A program made the translations under genes and the position numbers. Below are positions 1 through 8,280 of a stretch of DNA of 64,000 nt, in pieces. Under the pieces are notes generated by a model that was given only the letters and a program-made list of their open reading frames with translations, ran no database searches and was not told the origin of the DNA. The stretch is from NCBI GenBank assembly GCA_035691305.1, contig DASSJF010000033.1, forward strand, positions 1-64,000. The letters are read 5' to 3'. Origin of the DNA: a bacterium. GTDB taxonomy: Bacteria; Sysuimicrobiota; Sysuimicrobiia; Sysuimicrobiales; Segetimicrobiaceae. Each line of letters opens with the position of its first letter. Within the stretch, counting starts at the first letter, position 1.

Positions 1-70
1 CCTCACCCACCGCGGGCGGGTGTAGACGATCGCGCTGAACCGTCCGCCGCTCAACCTCGTCACCGGGCAG

Positions 71-763
71 ATGCTGCGCGAACTCGAGGCGGCGCTCGAT
101 CTCCTCGAAGAACGCGAGGAGACGCGCGCCGTGATCCTGACCGGCTCGGGGTCGCGGGCTTTCTGCGCCGGGGCCGATCTGCGCGACGAGGCGGACCACA
201 CCCCGGAGGCCGGCCGGAAGTTCCGCGAAGCGGGCCGCCGCGCCGTCGAGCGCATCGAGACGTTTCCGAAGCCGGTGGTCGCGGCCGTCAAGGGCTGGTG
301 CATCGGCGGGGGCACGGGGTTCGCGTGGGCGTGCGACATCCGTGTGGCCGCCGCGGGAGCGACGTTCCGCGCCGGCGACGTCTACCTCGGCATGATTCCG
401 ACCTGGAGCCTCGGGATGGTGCGGCTCGTCCACTACATCGGCCGCAACCGCGCTCTGGACGTCCTGCTGCTCGGCGAGGACATCTCGGGCGCGCGCGCCT
501 TCGAGTTGGGCCTCGTCAGCCGCGTCGTGCCGGACGACGCGCTTGACGCCGAAGCCGCGCGGATCGCGGAGCGTCTCTCCTCCGGCGCGCCGCTGGCGAT
601 GCGGGCGATCAAGGAGGGCGTGCGCGCGCAGGCGCGCGACGGGCTTCCCGAGGCCGCGGCGCTCGAGGAACGCTGGGCTCGGCGCATCCTAGCGTCGCAC
701 GACGCGCGCGAAGGCATCGCGGCGTTCAAGGAAAAGCGGGCCCCCGCGTTTGAGGGCCGATAG
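71..763 (+). CDS. Enoyl-CoA hydratase/isomerase family protein, 5' end interrupted or truncated
   Basis: This is a crotonase-fold enzyme, probably hydrating a trans-2-enoyl-CoA in fatty or aromatic acid beta-oxidation in the cytoplasm. The family landmarks are present: the CoA/oxyanion-hole segment SRAFCAGADL near residue 30, the second oxyanion segment GWCIGGGTGFAWACDIRVAA near residue 76, and the YLGMIP and FELGLVSRVVP segments further on. At 230 residues it is about 30 short of the usual 255-265. Upstream, the same frame reads TIALNRPPLNLVTGQ, the normal family N-terminus, directly after an in-frame TAG at 23-25. The annotated ATG is therefore only the first methionine after a probable interruption. 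The acyl-CoA dehydrogenase gene starts 3 nt after its stop, so they look co-transcribed. Confidence 0.85.
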   Translation: MLRELEAALDLLEEREETRAVILTGSGSRAFCAGADLRDEADHTPEAGRKFREAGRRAVERIETFPKPVVAAVKGWCIGGGTGFAWACDIRVAAAGATFRAGDVYLGMIPTWSLGMVRLVHYIGRNRALDVLLLGEDISGARAFELGLVSRVVPDDALDAEAARIAERLSSGAPLAMRAIKEGVRAQARDGLPEAAALEERWARRILASHDAREGIAAFKEKRAPAFEGR

Positions 764-766
764 GGC

Positions 767-1912
767 GTGGACTTCGCACTCTCGCCGCGCCAGCGCGACC
801 TGCAGGCACGGACGGCGCAGGTGCTCGCGCGCGCCGTCGAGCCCGTGGCCGCCGCCGCGCCGCGCGGCGCCAAGCTGACCGCGGATCAGCTCCGCCGGAT
901 CTACAAGGCGCTCGCGCCGCTGGGATATCTCGGCGGCACGCTGCCGGAAGCCGACGGCGGCGCCGGGATGAGCTACGTGGACTACGGCCTGCTCCTCGAA
1001 GCCCTGGCGCACGGTCCGGTCGTCCTGGGAGAGGTCGTCCCGCCGCGCACGATCTCCGCGCTCGGCACGGCGGAGCAGAAGGCGCGGTGGCTGCCGCGTC
1101 TTCTCGCCGGCGACTGGATCTCGACGGCCGCGATCACCGAGCCGCAGGCGGGCTCGGACGTGCGCGCGCTGCGCACCACGGCGGTGGCGGACGGCCCCTA
1201 CTTCCGAGTGACGGGCCGGAAAAAGTGGATCAAGCTCGGCGGCGTCAGCGATCTCATCACGCTCCTCGTCGTCGCCGAGCCATCGGGCGGAGCGCCCGGC
1301 ACGAACCGTTTGGTGTTGGAGCGCGCCGAGTCACCGTGGGTGAGCGAAGAGCTGGACAGCGTCGGCCTGCGCAACCTGTCGTACGCCGAACTGCGCTTCG
1401 AGGACGTCAAGGTGCCGCGCGAAAACCTGCTGGGCTCGCCGGGCGGCGGCACCGAGGCGTTCTATCGGGCGATCGAGGCGTCGCGGGCGCTCGTGGGCCT
1501 GCAGGCTGTTGGGCTCGCCGAGGCCGCGCTTGCCGACGCGGTTGCGTACGCGCGGGACCGGGTCGCGTTCGGACGGCCGATCGCCAAGTTCCAGGCGATC
1601 CAGACGGCGCTGGCGGACGCCGCGTCCGAGCTCGACGCGGCGCGCCTCTTGTGCCTCCGGGCGTTGTGGCTGCTCGACCAGAAGCGGCGGTGCCCGAAAG
1701 AAGCGTCGATGGCGAAGCTCTTCGCAACGGAGGCCGCGGTGCGGATTTGCGGGACGGCGATGGAGTGCATGGGCGCGCATGGGCTCTCGGAGGCCGCGGG
1801 CGTCGAGCGGCGCTCGCGGGACGCGAGGATGCTGACGGTCATCGACGGCACGAGCGGCATCCAGCGGCTGATCGTGGGCCGCGAAATGCTCGGGACGCCG
1901 GCCTTCGTGTGA
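767..1912 (+). CDS. Acyl-CoA dehydrogenase family protein
   Basis: A 381-residue FAD enzyme that would oxidise an acyl-CoA to the 2-enoyl-CoA, the step before the neighbouring hydratase. The N-terminal helical domain is followed by the flavin/substrate segment ISTAAITEPQAGSDV (about residues 123-137), the beta domain with VTGRKKWIKLGG, and the C-terminal helical domain with ARDRVAFGRPIAKFQAIQ and MECMGAHGLSEAAG. At the place of the usual catalytic glutamate (YEGT) it has IDGTSGIQR, so the base is an aspartate. The start is GTG, 3 nt after the hydratase stop, with only a weak upstream purine stretch, which suggests translational coupling. The substrate cannot be told from sequence. Confidence 0.93.
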   Translation: MDFALSPRQRDLQARTAQVLARAVEPVAAAAPRGAKLTADQLRRIYKALAPLGYLGGTLPEADGGAGMSYVDYGLLLEALAHGPVVLGEVVPPRTISALGTAEQKARWLPRLLAGDWISTAAITEPQAGSDVRALRTTAVADGPYFRVTGRKKWIKLGGVSDLITLLVVAEPSGGAPGTNRLVLERAESPWVSEELDSVGLRNLSYAELRFEDVKVPRENLLGSPGGGTEAFYRAIEASRALVGLQAVGLAEAALADAVAYARDRVAFGRPIAKFQAIQTALADAASELDAARLLCLRALWLLDQKRRCPKEASMAKLFATEAAVRICGTAMECMGAHGLSEAAGVERRSRDARMLTVIDGTSGIQRLIVGREMLGTPAFV

Positions 1913-1922
1913 GGCGCCTCCG

Positions 1923-4088
1923 GTGACCACGGCGGCGCCCCGGGCGGCGGTGCGCGACATTCTGCACCCCTCGTCGGTGGCCGTGTTCGGCGCGTCAGAG
2001 AACGTCGCGAAGTTCGGCGGCCGCATCATGCACTACCTCGTCAAGCATGGGTTCGCGGGCGAGATCCTGCCGATCAATCCGAGCCGGACGGCGGTGCTCG
2101 GCCGGCGCTGTTACCCGCGGATCGGCGATGCCCCGGGCCCGGTCGACGTGGCGATTCTGGCCGTGCCGCCCCAGGCCGTGGTGCCCGCGGTGGCGGAATG
2201 CGCCGACGCCGGCGCGCGCTGCTGCGTGGTGATGACGACGGGGTTCGCGGAGGCGGGCCCCGAGGGGAGCGCGCGGCAGGACGCGCTCGTCGAGATCGTG
2301 CGCCGTTCCGGGCTGCGCCTCATCGGGCCCAACTGCATGGGCCTGATCAACCCGCCTCACCGGCTCGCCCTCACCTCGTCGCTCGTCCTGGACGTGGAGT
2401 CGCTGCTTCCGGGCCGCGTCGGTCTCATCAGCCAGAGCGGAGCCCTCATGGTGTCGATCTACAACCGCGCGCACGACGCCGGCATCGGTTTCAGCGCCTG
2501 CGTCTCGCTCGGCAATCAGGCCGACGTCGAGATCTGCGACGTGCTCGAGTACATGCTGGACGACCCCGGGACCGACGCGGTCGGGCTCTACGTGGAGGGT
2601 TTCCGGGACGCGCGGCGGTTCCTGAGCCTCGCCGACGATGCGCAGAGGCGCGGCAAGCCCCTCATCGTGGTGAAGGCCGGGCGCAGCGCCGCCGGCGTGC
2701 GGGCCGCGCGGTCGCACACGGCGAGCCTCGCCGGTTCCTACGCGGCGTTTGAGGCGGCCTGTCGGGAGCGGGGCGCGCTCCTGACCGACGATCCCGACGG
2801 GATGATCCTGGCGGCGGACGTCCTGCGCCGGCGATACGCGACGGGAGACGGCAGCCGCATCGGGGTGCTGTCGCCGTCCGGCGGCGGCGCCGCCGTGGCT
2901 GTGGACCGCGTGACCGGCGCCGGGCTCGAGCTCGCGGCCCTACGGCCCGACACCAGGGAGGCGCTCCTCGAAATTCTGCTGCCGCCGCAGGCCGACAATC
3001 CGGTCGATCTCGGCGGGCGGCGCGATGGGGATCCGATCGCCGGTGCCGATCGCGCGATGTCCGTACTCGCGGGGGACCCCGAAGTCGGGGCGGTGCTCGT
3101 CGCGCTGACGACCGTGCCGTTTTACGAGGAGACGACCCGGGCGCTCGCTCGGGCGGCTGTGCGAAGCGGCAAGCCGGTGCTGTTCGCGGTGACGCCGGGA
3201 TCGGCGGCCGACGGCCCGCGCCGCGTGCTGCGAGAACTCGGCTGCCATTCCTACGACCGGTTGGACGATGCGCTCCGCGTCGCCACGTTGTGGAGCGCGC
3301 ATCGCCGTCGGGCGCCACGCGGTCCGATTTTCTCCGGCGATCATGCCTCGAGCGGTCGTGCCTCGGGCGGGCGCGTCCCGATCGCGCCGGACCGGCTCGA
3401 GGCGCTGCAGCGGCTGCCGGCCGGCCCGCTCACGGCTCCTCAGGTGCGGGCGGCGCTGGAGGCGTACGGTGTTCCGGTCGCGCGCGAGCGCGCAGCGGCC
3501 ACGATCGAACAGGCCGCGCAGGCCGCGCAGTCCATTGGGTACCCGGTCGCGCTGAAGGCGGTTTGCCGGGGGCTCGTGCACAAGACCGATGCCGGCGTCG
3601 TCGAACTCGACCTCGCGGATCCGGACGCGCTGGCCCGCGCATGGGACCGGATCGCGCGTGCGGTGCGGCGTCTCTCCGGCGCGGTCTGCGAGGGCTGCGT
3701 CGTGCAGGAGATGATTGCCGGGGAAGCGGAGGTCATCGTGGGGGCGACGCGGGACGAACAATTTGGGCCGGTCGTCCTCGTGGGATGGGGCGGGGTGCTG
3801 GTCGAAGTCCTGCACGACGTCCAGATGGCGCCGGCTCCGGTCACGGCCGGTCGTGCGCTGGACCTCCTTCGAGGCCTGCGCATGTGGCCGCTCCTCGCCG
3901 GCGTGCGCGGACGGCCCGCGCTCGACGTCGAGCGGGTCGCCGAGATTGTCAGCCGCGTGAGTATGCTCGCCGAGGACCTGGGCGAGCGGCTCGTCGAGCT
4001 GGACGTGAACCCCGTCGTGGTGGGGCCGCGGGGAGCAGGAGCGGCTGCCGTGGACTGCCGAGCGACGCTGGACGGAGGCATCGCATGA
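1923..4088 (+). CDS. Acetate/acyl-CoA ligase (ADP-forming), fused alpha-beta
   Basis: A 721-residue fused acyl-CoA synthetase of the NDP-forming superfamily, which interconverts acyl-CoA + ADP + Pi with acid + CoA + ATP (or acts as a protein acetyltransferase-type relative). The order is: CoA-binding Rossmann domain from residue 5 (SSVAVFGAS), a succinyl-CoA-synthetase-like middle domain with VGLISQSGAL and RSHTASLAGSYAAFEAA (the histidine here is the likely phospho-acceptor), then an ATP-grasp domain from about residue 500 (GYPVALKAVCRGLVHKTDAG, GATRDEQFGPVVLVGWGG). No GNAT domain is visible. The GTG start lies 10 nt after the dehydrogenase stop. The 3' end overlaps the next gene by ATGA. 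It probably recovers ATP or activates the acid at the end of this acyl-CoA route. Confidence 0.92.
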   Translation: MTTAAPRAAVRDILHPSSVAVFGASENVAKFGGRIMHYLVKHGFAGEILPINPSRTAVLGRRCYPRIGDAPGPVDVAILAVPPQAVVPAVAECADAGARCCVVMTTGFAEAGPEGSARQDALVEIVRRSGLRLIGPNCMGLINPPHRLALTSSLVLDVESLLPGRVGLISQSGALMVSIYNRAHDAGIGFSACVSLGNQADVEICDVLEYMLDDPGTDAVGLYVEGFRDARRFLSLADDAQRRGKPLIVVKAGRSAAGVRAARSHTASLAGSYAAFEAACRERGALLTDDPDGMILAADVLRRRYATGDGSRIGVLSPSGGGAAVAVDRVTGAGLELAALRPDTREALLEILLPPQADNPVDLGGRRDGDPIAGADRAMSVLAGDPEVGAVLVALTTVPFYEETTRALARAAVRSGKPVLFAVTPGSAADGPRRVLRELGCHSYDRLDDALRVATLWSAHRRRAPRGPIFSGDHASSGRASGGRVPIAPDRLEALQRLPAGPLTAPQVRAALEAYGVPVARERAAATIEQAAQAAQSIGYPVALKAVCRGLVHKTDAGVVELDLADPDALARAWDRIARAVRRLSGAVCEGCVVQEMIAGEAEVIVGATRDEQFGPVVLVGWGGVLVEVLHDVQMAPAPVTAGRALDLLRGLRMWPLLAGVRGRPALDVERVAEIVSRVSMLAEDLGERLVELDVNPVVVGPRGAGAAAVDCRATLDGGIA

Positions 4089-5800
4089 CCGCAAATAGTG
4101 ACGCAGACAACGTCCGCGAGGCGCGCGCCCCCGTCGGGGTGGCGGCCAACCGGGGACGGGCCGCCGCCGCGAAAATGACCGGCGGCCAGGCGCTCGTCCG
4201 GTCGCTCGCGATTCAAGGCGTCGAGATCGTGTTTGGACTGCCGGGCGTGCAGCTCGACGGCGCCTTCGACGCGCTCTGGGAAGCGCGCGACGCGATCCGC
4301 GTCTACCACACCCGCCACGAGCAGGCCGCCTCGTACATGGCCGACGGTTATGCGCGGACGACGGGGCGGGTAGGGACGTGTCTCGTGGTTCCGGGCCCCG
4401 GCCTCCTGAACGCCGCGTCCGGTCTCTCCACGGCGTACGCCTGCTCCGCGCCGGTGCTCTGCATCGCGGGACAGATCCCGTTCAGGTCCATCGGGCGGGG
4501 CAGCGGCATGCTGCACGAAATCCCGGACCAACTCGGCGCGGCCCGTTCGTTCGCGAAATGGGGCGGTCAGGCCGGCCGTCCGGAGGACGTGCCCGGCATG
4601 ATGCGCGAGGCGTTCCGGCAGCTGTCAACCGGACACCCGCGTCCCGTCGTCGTCGAAATGCCGCAGGACGTGCTGCTCAACTCGGGCGAGGTGACGCTCT
4701 CGGACCGTGTGGCGCCCGCGCCGCGGGCCGGCGATCCCGACGCGATCGAAGCGGCCGCGGAGAAGCTGGGGCACGCCGTACGGCCGCTCATCTTTGCCGG
4801 CGGGGGCGTGCTGCGATCCGACGCCTGGACATCCCTGGAGCGGGTCGCCGGCATGCTCGAAGCGCCGGTCATCATGTCGAGCAGCGGCCGCGGCGCCGTC
4901 TCGGACCGGAACTACCTCGCGCAAACGATGGTAGCGGGACCCGAGCTGCTCCCGTCCGCCGACGCGGTGCTGGTGGTGGGCAGCCGGTTTCTACAACCGT
5001 CGCAATCGAAGTGGCGGCCGCGGACCGACCAAACGGTCATTCAGATCGATATCGATCCGGAGGAGATCGGCCGGAACGCGCCGGCCGCGGTCGGCGTCGT
5101 CGGGGACGCCGACCTCGTTCTTCAGGAGCTGCTGGTCCGCATTCCGCGGCACAATCGGCCGCGCGAATCACGCAGAGCGGAATGCGAAGCCGTCAGGAGC
5201 AGGGTTGAAGCGGCGCTCGGCGCGCTCGAGCCGCAGCGGTCATACGCGCATGCGATCCGCGACGCCCTGCCCGAGGACGGGATCGTGGTGAGCGGCGTTA
5301 CCCAGCTCGGGTACTGGATTCAATTCGGGACGTTCCCGATCTACCGGCCGCGGACGCTGATCACACCGGGGTATCAGGGCACGCTCGGATACGAGTACGG
5401 GACGGCGCTCGGCGCGCAGGTGGGCGCGCCGAAGCAGCGGGTCGTCGCGATCTGTGGCGATGGAGGCTTCATGTACCAGGTGGGGGAACTCGCGACGGCC
5501 GTGAAGCACCGCATCAACGCCATCGCGATCGTCTTCAACGACGGCGCCTTCGGCAACGTGCGGCGGATGCAGGAGCAGATCTACGGCGGACATCTGATCG
5601 CCTCCGATCTCCACAACCCGGACTTCATGAAGCTCGCGGACGCCTTTGGTCTCCGGGGGCTGAGGGCCGACGGACCCGAGGGACTTCGCAAGCAGTTGGA
5701 GACCGCGCTGCGCGACGACGCCCCGGCCCTCATCGAAGTCCCGGTCGGACCGATGCCGTATCCGTGGCCGGTGGTCCGGCCCGGGATCCAGCGAGATTAG
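4085..5800 (+). CDS. Thiamine-diphosphate-dependent enzyme, acetolactate-synthase-like
   Basis: A 571-residue three-domain ThDP enzyme: N-terminal pyrimidine-binding domain with the conserved glutamate in YHTRHEQAASYMADGYAR (about residue 80), a central domain, and the C-terminal pyrophosphate/Mg domain with GDGGFMYQVGEL followed by the IVFNDGAFGN end of the motif. The HEQ and ADGYAR signature resembles acetolactate synthase, benzoylformate decarboxylase and glyoxylate carboligase more than oxalyl-CoA decarboxylase. The ATG at 4085 overlaps the previous stop (ATGA), which decides the start; the much longer open frame upstream is only an antisense-free shadow of the synthetase gene. No ALS small subunit is adjacent, so a catabolic 2-keto acid or hydroxyacyl role is more likely than branched-chain synthesis. 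Confidence 0.88.
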   Translation: MTANSDADNVREARAPVGVAANRGRAAAAKMTGGQALVRSLAIQGVEIVFGLPGVQLDGAFDALWEARDAIRVYHTRHEQAASYMADGYARTTGRVGTCLVVPGPGLLNAASGLSTAYACSAPVLCIAGQIPFRSIGRGSGMLHEIPDQLGAARSFAKWGGQAGRPEDVPGMMREAFRQLSTGHPRPVVVEMPQDVLLNSGEVTLSDRVAPAPRAGDPDAIEAAAEKLGHAVRPLIFAGGGVLRSDAWTSLERVAGMLEAPVIMSSSGRGAVSDRNYLAQTMVAGPELLPSADAVLVVGSRFLQPSQSKWRPRTDQTVIQIDIDPEEIGRNAPAAVGVVGDADLVLQELLVRIPRHNRPRESRRAECEAVRSRVEAALGALEPQRSYAHAIRDALPEDGIVVSGVTQLGYWIQFGTFPIYRPRTLITPGYQGTLGYEYGTALGAQVGAPKQRVVAICGDGGFMYQVGELATAVKHRINAIAIVFNDGAFGNVRRMQEQIYGGHLIASDLHNPDFMKLADAFGLRGLRADGPEGLRKQLETALRDDAPALIEVPVGPMPYPWPVVRPGIQRD

Positions 5801-7104
5801 CCCGGCTTCCGGCCGGACCCCAGCGCGTCTCGGAAGAACGCGAGGACCTTGGGCCACGAGTCCGCGGCCGCGGCGGCGTTGTCCTTCGGATTGCCGCCGT
5901 ACGCCAGCGCGCGGCCGGCCAGCGGGTGGAGCGACGCGGTAACCGTCGCCGGCAGGCCGGGCGGGCCGATGATGTGGCCGGCGCCCGGATACGAGAGGTG
6001 GGTGTACGGGAACGGGTGATGGTGGCGCGCGAGCCGCTTCATCGCGATGTCCGCCAAGACCGGTGACGGCCACATCTGATCGTCCTGCCCGGAGATCAGA
6101 AGCACCGGCCCGTTGATGCGCTCGACCGGAATTTCGGCGGCTTCCGCGGCCCCCCGGTCCGCGAGCGCGCGCAGGAACCGCGGCGTGAGGGCAAGCGGTT
6201 CATCAGACGGCGCCGGTTCCTCCATTTGAGCCGCATCGCGCGAGGAGAGAAACGGCAGGACCGTTTTCCCCTTCCACGTCCATGCCGGCCGCCGGTACCG
6301 TTCGGTCAGGCTGCCCCCGGAGATGCCCGCGTGGACGACGCCGCTCGGGACGTTGCCCACGACGGCGCGAATCTGCCCGAACATCGCCCCGAGCAAGAGC
6401 ACCAGTTCTCCGCCGCGCGACCCGCCCATCGCACCGAGCGGCTGCCCGGCCACCGCCTCGTGCCGGCGGAGCCACCGGATCGCCGTCTCGAAGTACTCCA
6501 GCGGAATGTCCGCCAGCGCTTCCGGAAGATGGCCGGCGCGGAAATACGCGAGCGCGAGTCCGACGAACCCATGCGACGCCAGCAGCGACGCGTTCGCCTC
6601 GGGCACGCCGCCCCCGGATCCGGGCACGACGATCACCGCGGGACGGGGCGTGCCGCCGGCCGGGCGGAACAGCGTCGCGAAGAGGCCGTCGTCGCGGACC
6701 TCGGTGCGGGAGACGCCGGGCCCCACGAACAGGCGGGTCGCCCGCGCGGCCGCGGCCGGCTCCGCGCCGGCTTCGGCCGTGAACTCCGTCTCGAGCGGCG
6801 AGACAGCGCTCCACGGTCCGCCGGCCTCGCCTTCCACGACCCGCATCGACCAGAAGAGCCCGCGCGCATCGGCGGTGTCATACGTGCCGTCGAGCGGACG
6901 CGTGACCGCGACGTCGATCGTGCCGTCCAAATCGGCCTCGAACACGGCGTGCGACTCCCACCGCCGGCCGAGCCCGTCGCGCATCCGCGCCCGCAGCGTC
7001 ACCGCCCGGCCGGATCGGCAGCCGGAGACTACGACGCCGATCGGACCGTCGACAAGGCCGGACGCCGGCGTCACCGACACACGAAGGCTACCCTGTTGTG
7101 CCAC
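5797..7104 (-). CDS. Acyl-CoA thioesterase / BAAT-like alpha/beta hydrolase
   Basis: A 435-residue protein with the two-domain build of bile-acid-CoA:amino acid N-acyltransferase/acyl-CoA thioesterase: an N-terminal beta-sandwich (VTPASGLVDGPIGVVVSG, WSMRVVEG) and a C-terminal alpha/beta hydrolase domain. The nucleophile elbow is GAMGGSRGGELVLL, with serine rather than the cysteine of mammalian BAAT. The acid is in LLISGQDDQMWPS and the histidine in YPGAGHIIG. It probably hydrolyses acyl-CoA or another activated ester. I chose GTG at 7104 because the sandwich domain begins just after it and a TGCTACACT -10 lies exactly upstream; the open frame continuing to 8265 is antisense to the dipeptidase. 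It converges with the ThDP gene, overlapping by 4 nt. Confidence 0.88.
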   Translation of the reverse strand: MAQQGSLRVSVTPASGLVDGPIGVVVSGCRSGRAVTLRARMRDGLGRRWESHAVFEADLDGTIDVAVTRPLDGTYDTADARGLFWSMRVVEGEAGGPWSAVSPLETEFTAEAGAEPAAAARATRLFVGPGVSRTEVRDDGLFATLFRPAGGTPRPAVIVVPGSGGGVPEANASLLASHGFVGLALAYFRAGHLPEALADIPLEYFETAIRWLRRHEAVAGQPLGAMGGSRGGELVLLLGAMFGQIRAVVGNVPSGVVHAGISGGSLTERYRRPAWTWKGKTVLPFLSSRDAAQMEEPAPSDEPLALTPRFLRALADRGAAEAAEIPVERINGPVLLISGQDDQMWPSPVLADIAMKRLARHHHPFPYTHLSYPGAGHIIGPPGLPATVTASLHPLAGRALAYGGNPKDNAAAAADSWPKVLAFFRDALGSGRKPG

Positions 7105-7110
7105 CGTTCG

Positions 7111-7119
7111 AGTGTAGCA
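7111..7119 (-). promoter_or_regulatory. Extended -10 promoter giving a probable leaderless mRNA
   Basis: On the minus strand the sequence reads TGCTACACT, an extended -10 (TGn plus TACACT). The hexamer ends at 7111, seven bases before the G of the GTG at 7104, so transcription would begin on or next to the start codon. No Shine-Dalgarno sequence precedes that GTG. No clear -35 is visible, as expected for an extended -10. Confidence 0.5.
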
Positions 7120-7188
7120 ACTGGACGCGGCGACGGTCGTTTGCGCCCCGCAAAAGGGCCGCCGCGGCTTTCCGGTGAAAGGGGACGC

Positions 7189-8280
7189 ATGGACGGGCGG
7201 GCCGGCACGCCGTACTTTACCGCGGCCGACGCGGAGCTCACGCGCCGCATCGGCGTCGTCAACCTGCACGACGATTTTCCCATCGCGATCGCCAAGCGGC
7301 GCTTCGACGGCGTGTACGACTCGCTCAGGACGTTCTGGCTGCCGCGCTTTCGCGCCGGCGGGGTGAGCGCGGTTGTCGCCGCGATCTTCACGCCGTCGGT
7401 GTACGTGCCCGAAGGGTCGCTGCGGCACGCGCTGTGGCTGCTCGACGGCCTCTTTACCGAGATCGAGCAGAACCGTGACAGCATCGAAGTCGCGCTGACC
7501 GCCGGCGATCTTGGCCGGATCGCCGCCCAGGGGAAGGTCGCGGTCCTGATCGGGCTCGAGGGGGCGGAGCCGCTCGGCAACGATCTCGCGGTCCTGCGGC
7601 TGCTGCACCGGTTGGGTCTGCGGATGCTGTCCGTGACGTGGGCGCGGCGTACGGCCTTCGGGGTCGGGGATTGGGAGCACGACTCGCCCGGCGGCCTGAC
7701 GCGCCTCGGGCAGCGCGCGATCAAAGAGATGAACCGCCTCGGCATCGTCGTCGACGTCTCGCACGGATCCGACCGCACGACCGCGGACGTGCTGGCCGCC
7801 TCGACACGGCCCGTGATCGCGAGCCACGCGAACGTGCGGGCGCTCCGCGACCACCCCCGGAACCTGACCGACGAGACGGTTCGGGCGATCGCGAAAACCG
7901 GCGGCCTCGTCGGCGCCGTGGCCGTTCCCGGCTTCATCGACGCCGCCGAGCCGACGATCGCCCGGTGGGTCGACCACATCGACCACCTGATCGAAATCGC
8001 CGGGATCGACCACGTCGCGATCGGCGCCGACTTCTACCGGCACGAGCGGGAGATCCACGCCGCGCAGGGCATCGCCGAGGCGGACGGGGCTCTGTTTCCG
8101 GGGACCGCGCGCTTCGTTTTTCCCGGCATGGAGAACTCCGAGGATTTGCCGGGCCTCACCGCCGAGCTGCTGAAGCGCGGCGCCACGGAGGCCGACCTGC
8201 GCAAGATCTATCGGGACAACTTCCTGCGGGTGATGTCGGTCGTCGCCGGCGAGGGCCGGCCGCAACCGGTCCGTTCGTGA
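7189..8280 (+). CDS. Membrane dipeptidase family (M19) peptidase
   Basis: A 363-residue zinc peptidase of the renal dipeptidase family, expected to cleave dipeptides, including those with D-residues, or related amides. The metal-site segments are visible in order: NLHDDFPIAIA (HxD, about residue 25), GLEGAEPL (bridging glutamate, about 124), VVDVSHGSDRT (histidine, about 191), IASHANVRALRDHPRN (about 208) and HVAIGADF (aspartate, about 277). No signal peptide is seen, so it should be cytoplasmic. The start is ATG preceded by GAAAGGGGA. Its stop overlaps the GTG start of the glycosylase gene. A dipeptidase suits the many peptide-type importers in this window. Confidence 0.92.
   Translation: MDGRAGTPYFTAADAELTRRIGVVNLHDDFPIAIAKRRFDGVYDSLRTFWLPRFRAGGVSAVVAAIFTPSVYVPEGSLRHALWLLDGLFTEIEQNRDSIEVALTAGDLGRIAAQGKVAVLIGLEGAEPLGNDLAVLRLLHRLGLRMLSVTWARRTAFGVGDWEHDSPGGLTRLGQRAIKEMNRLGIVVDVSHGSDRTTADVLAASTRPVIASHANVRALRDHPRNLTDETVRAIAKTGGLVGAVAVPGFIDAAEPTIARWVDHIDHLIEIAGIDHVAIGADFYRHEREIHAAQGIAEADGALFPGTARFVFPGMENSEDLPGLTAELLKRGATEADLRKIYRDNFLRVMSVVAGEGRPQPVRS

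Noticed and set aside
3290-4084. 5' extension of the ThDP-enzyme frame
   Set aside because: It lies inside the acyl-CoA synthetase gene in another frame and is Arg/Gly-rich. The ATGA overlap at 4085 gives a natural start.
7105-8265. 5' extension of the BAAT-like thioesterase frame
   Set aside because: The extra ~387 residues are antisense to the M19 dipeptidase. The real N-terminal domain starts at GTG 7104.
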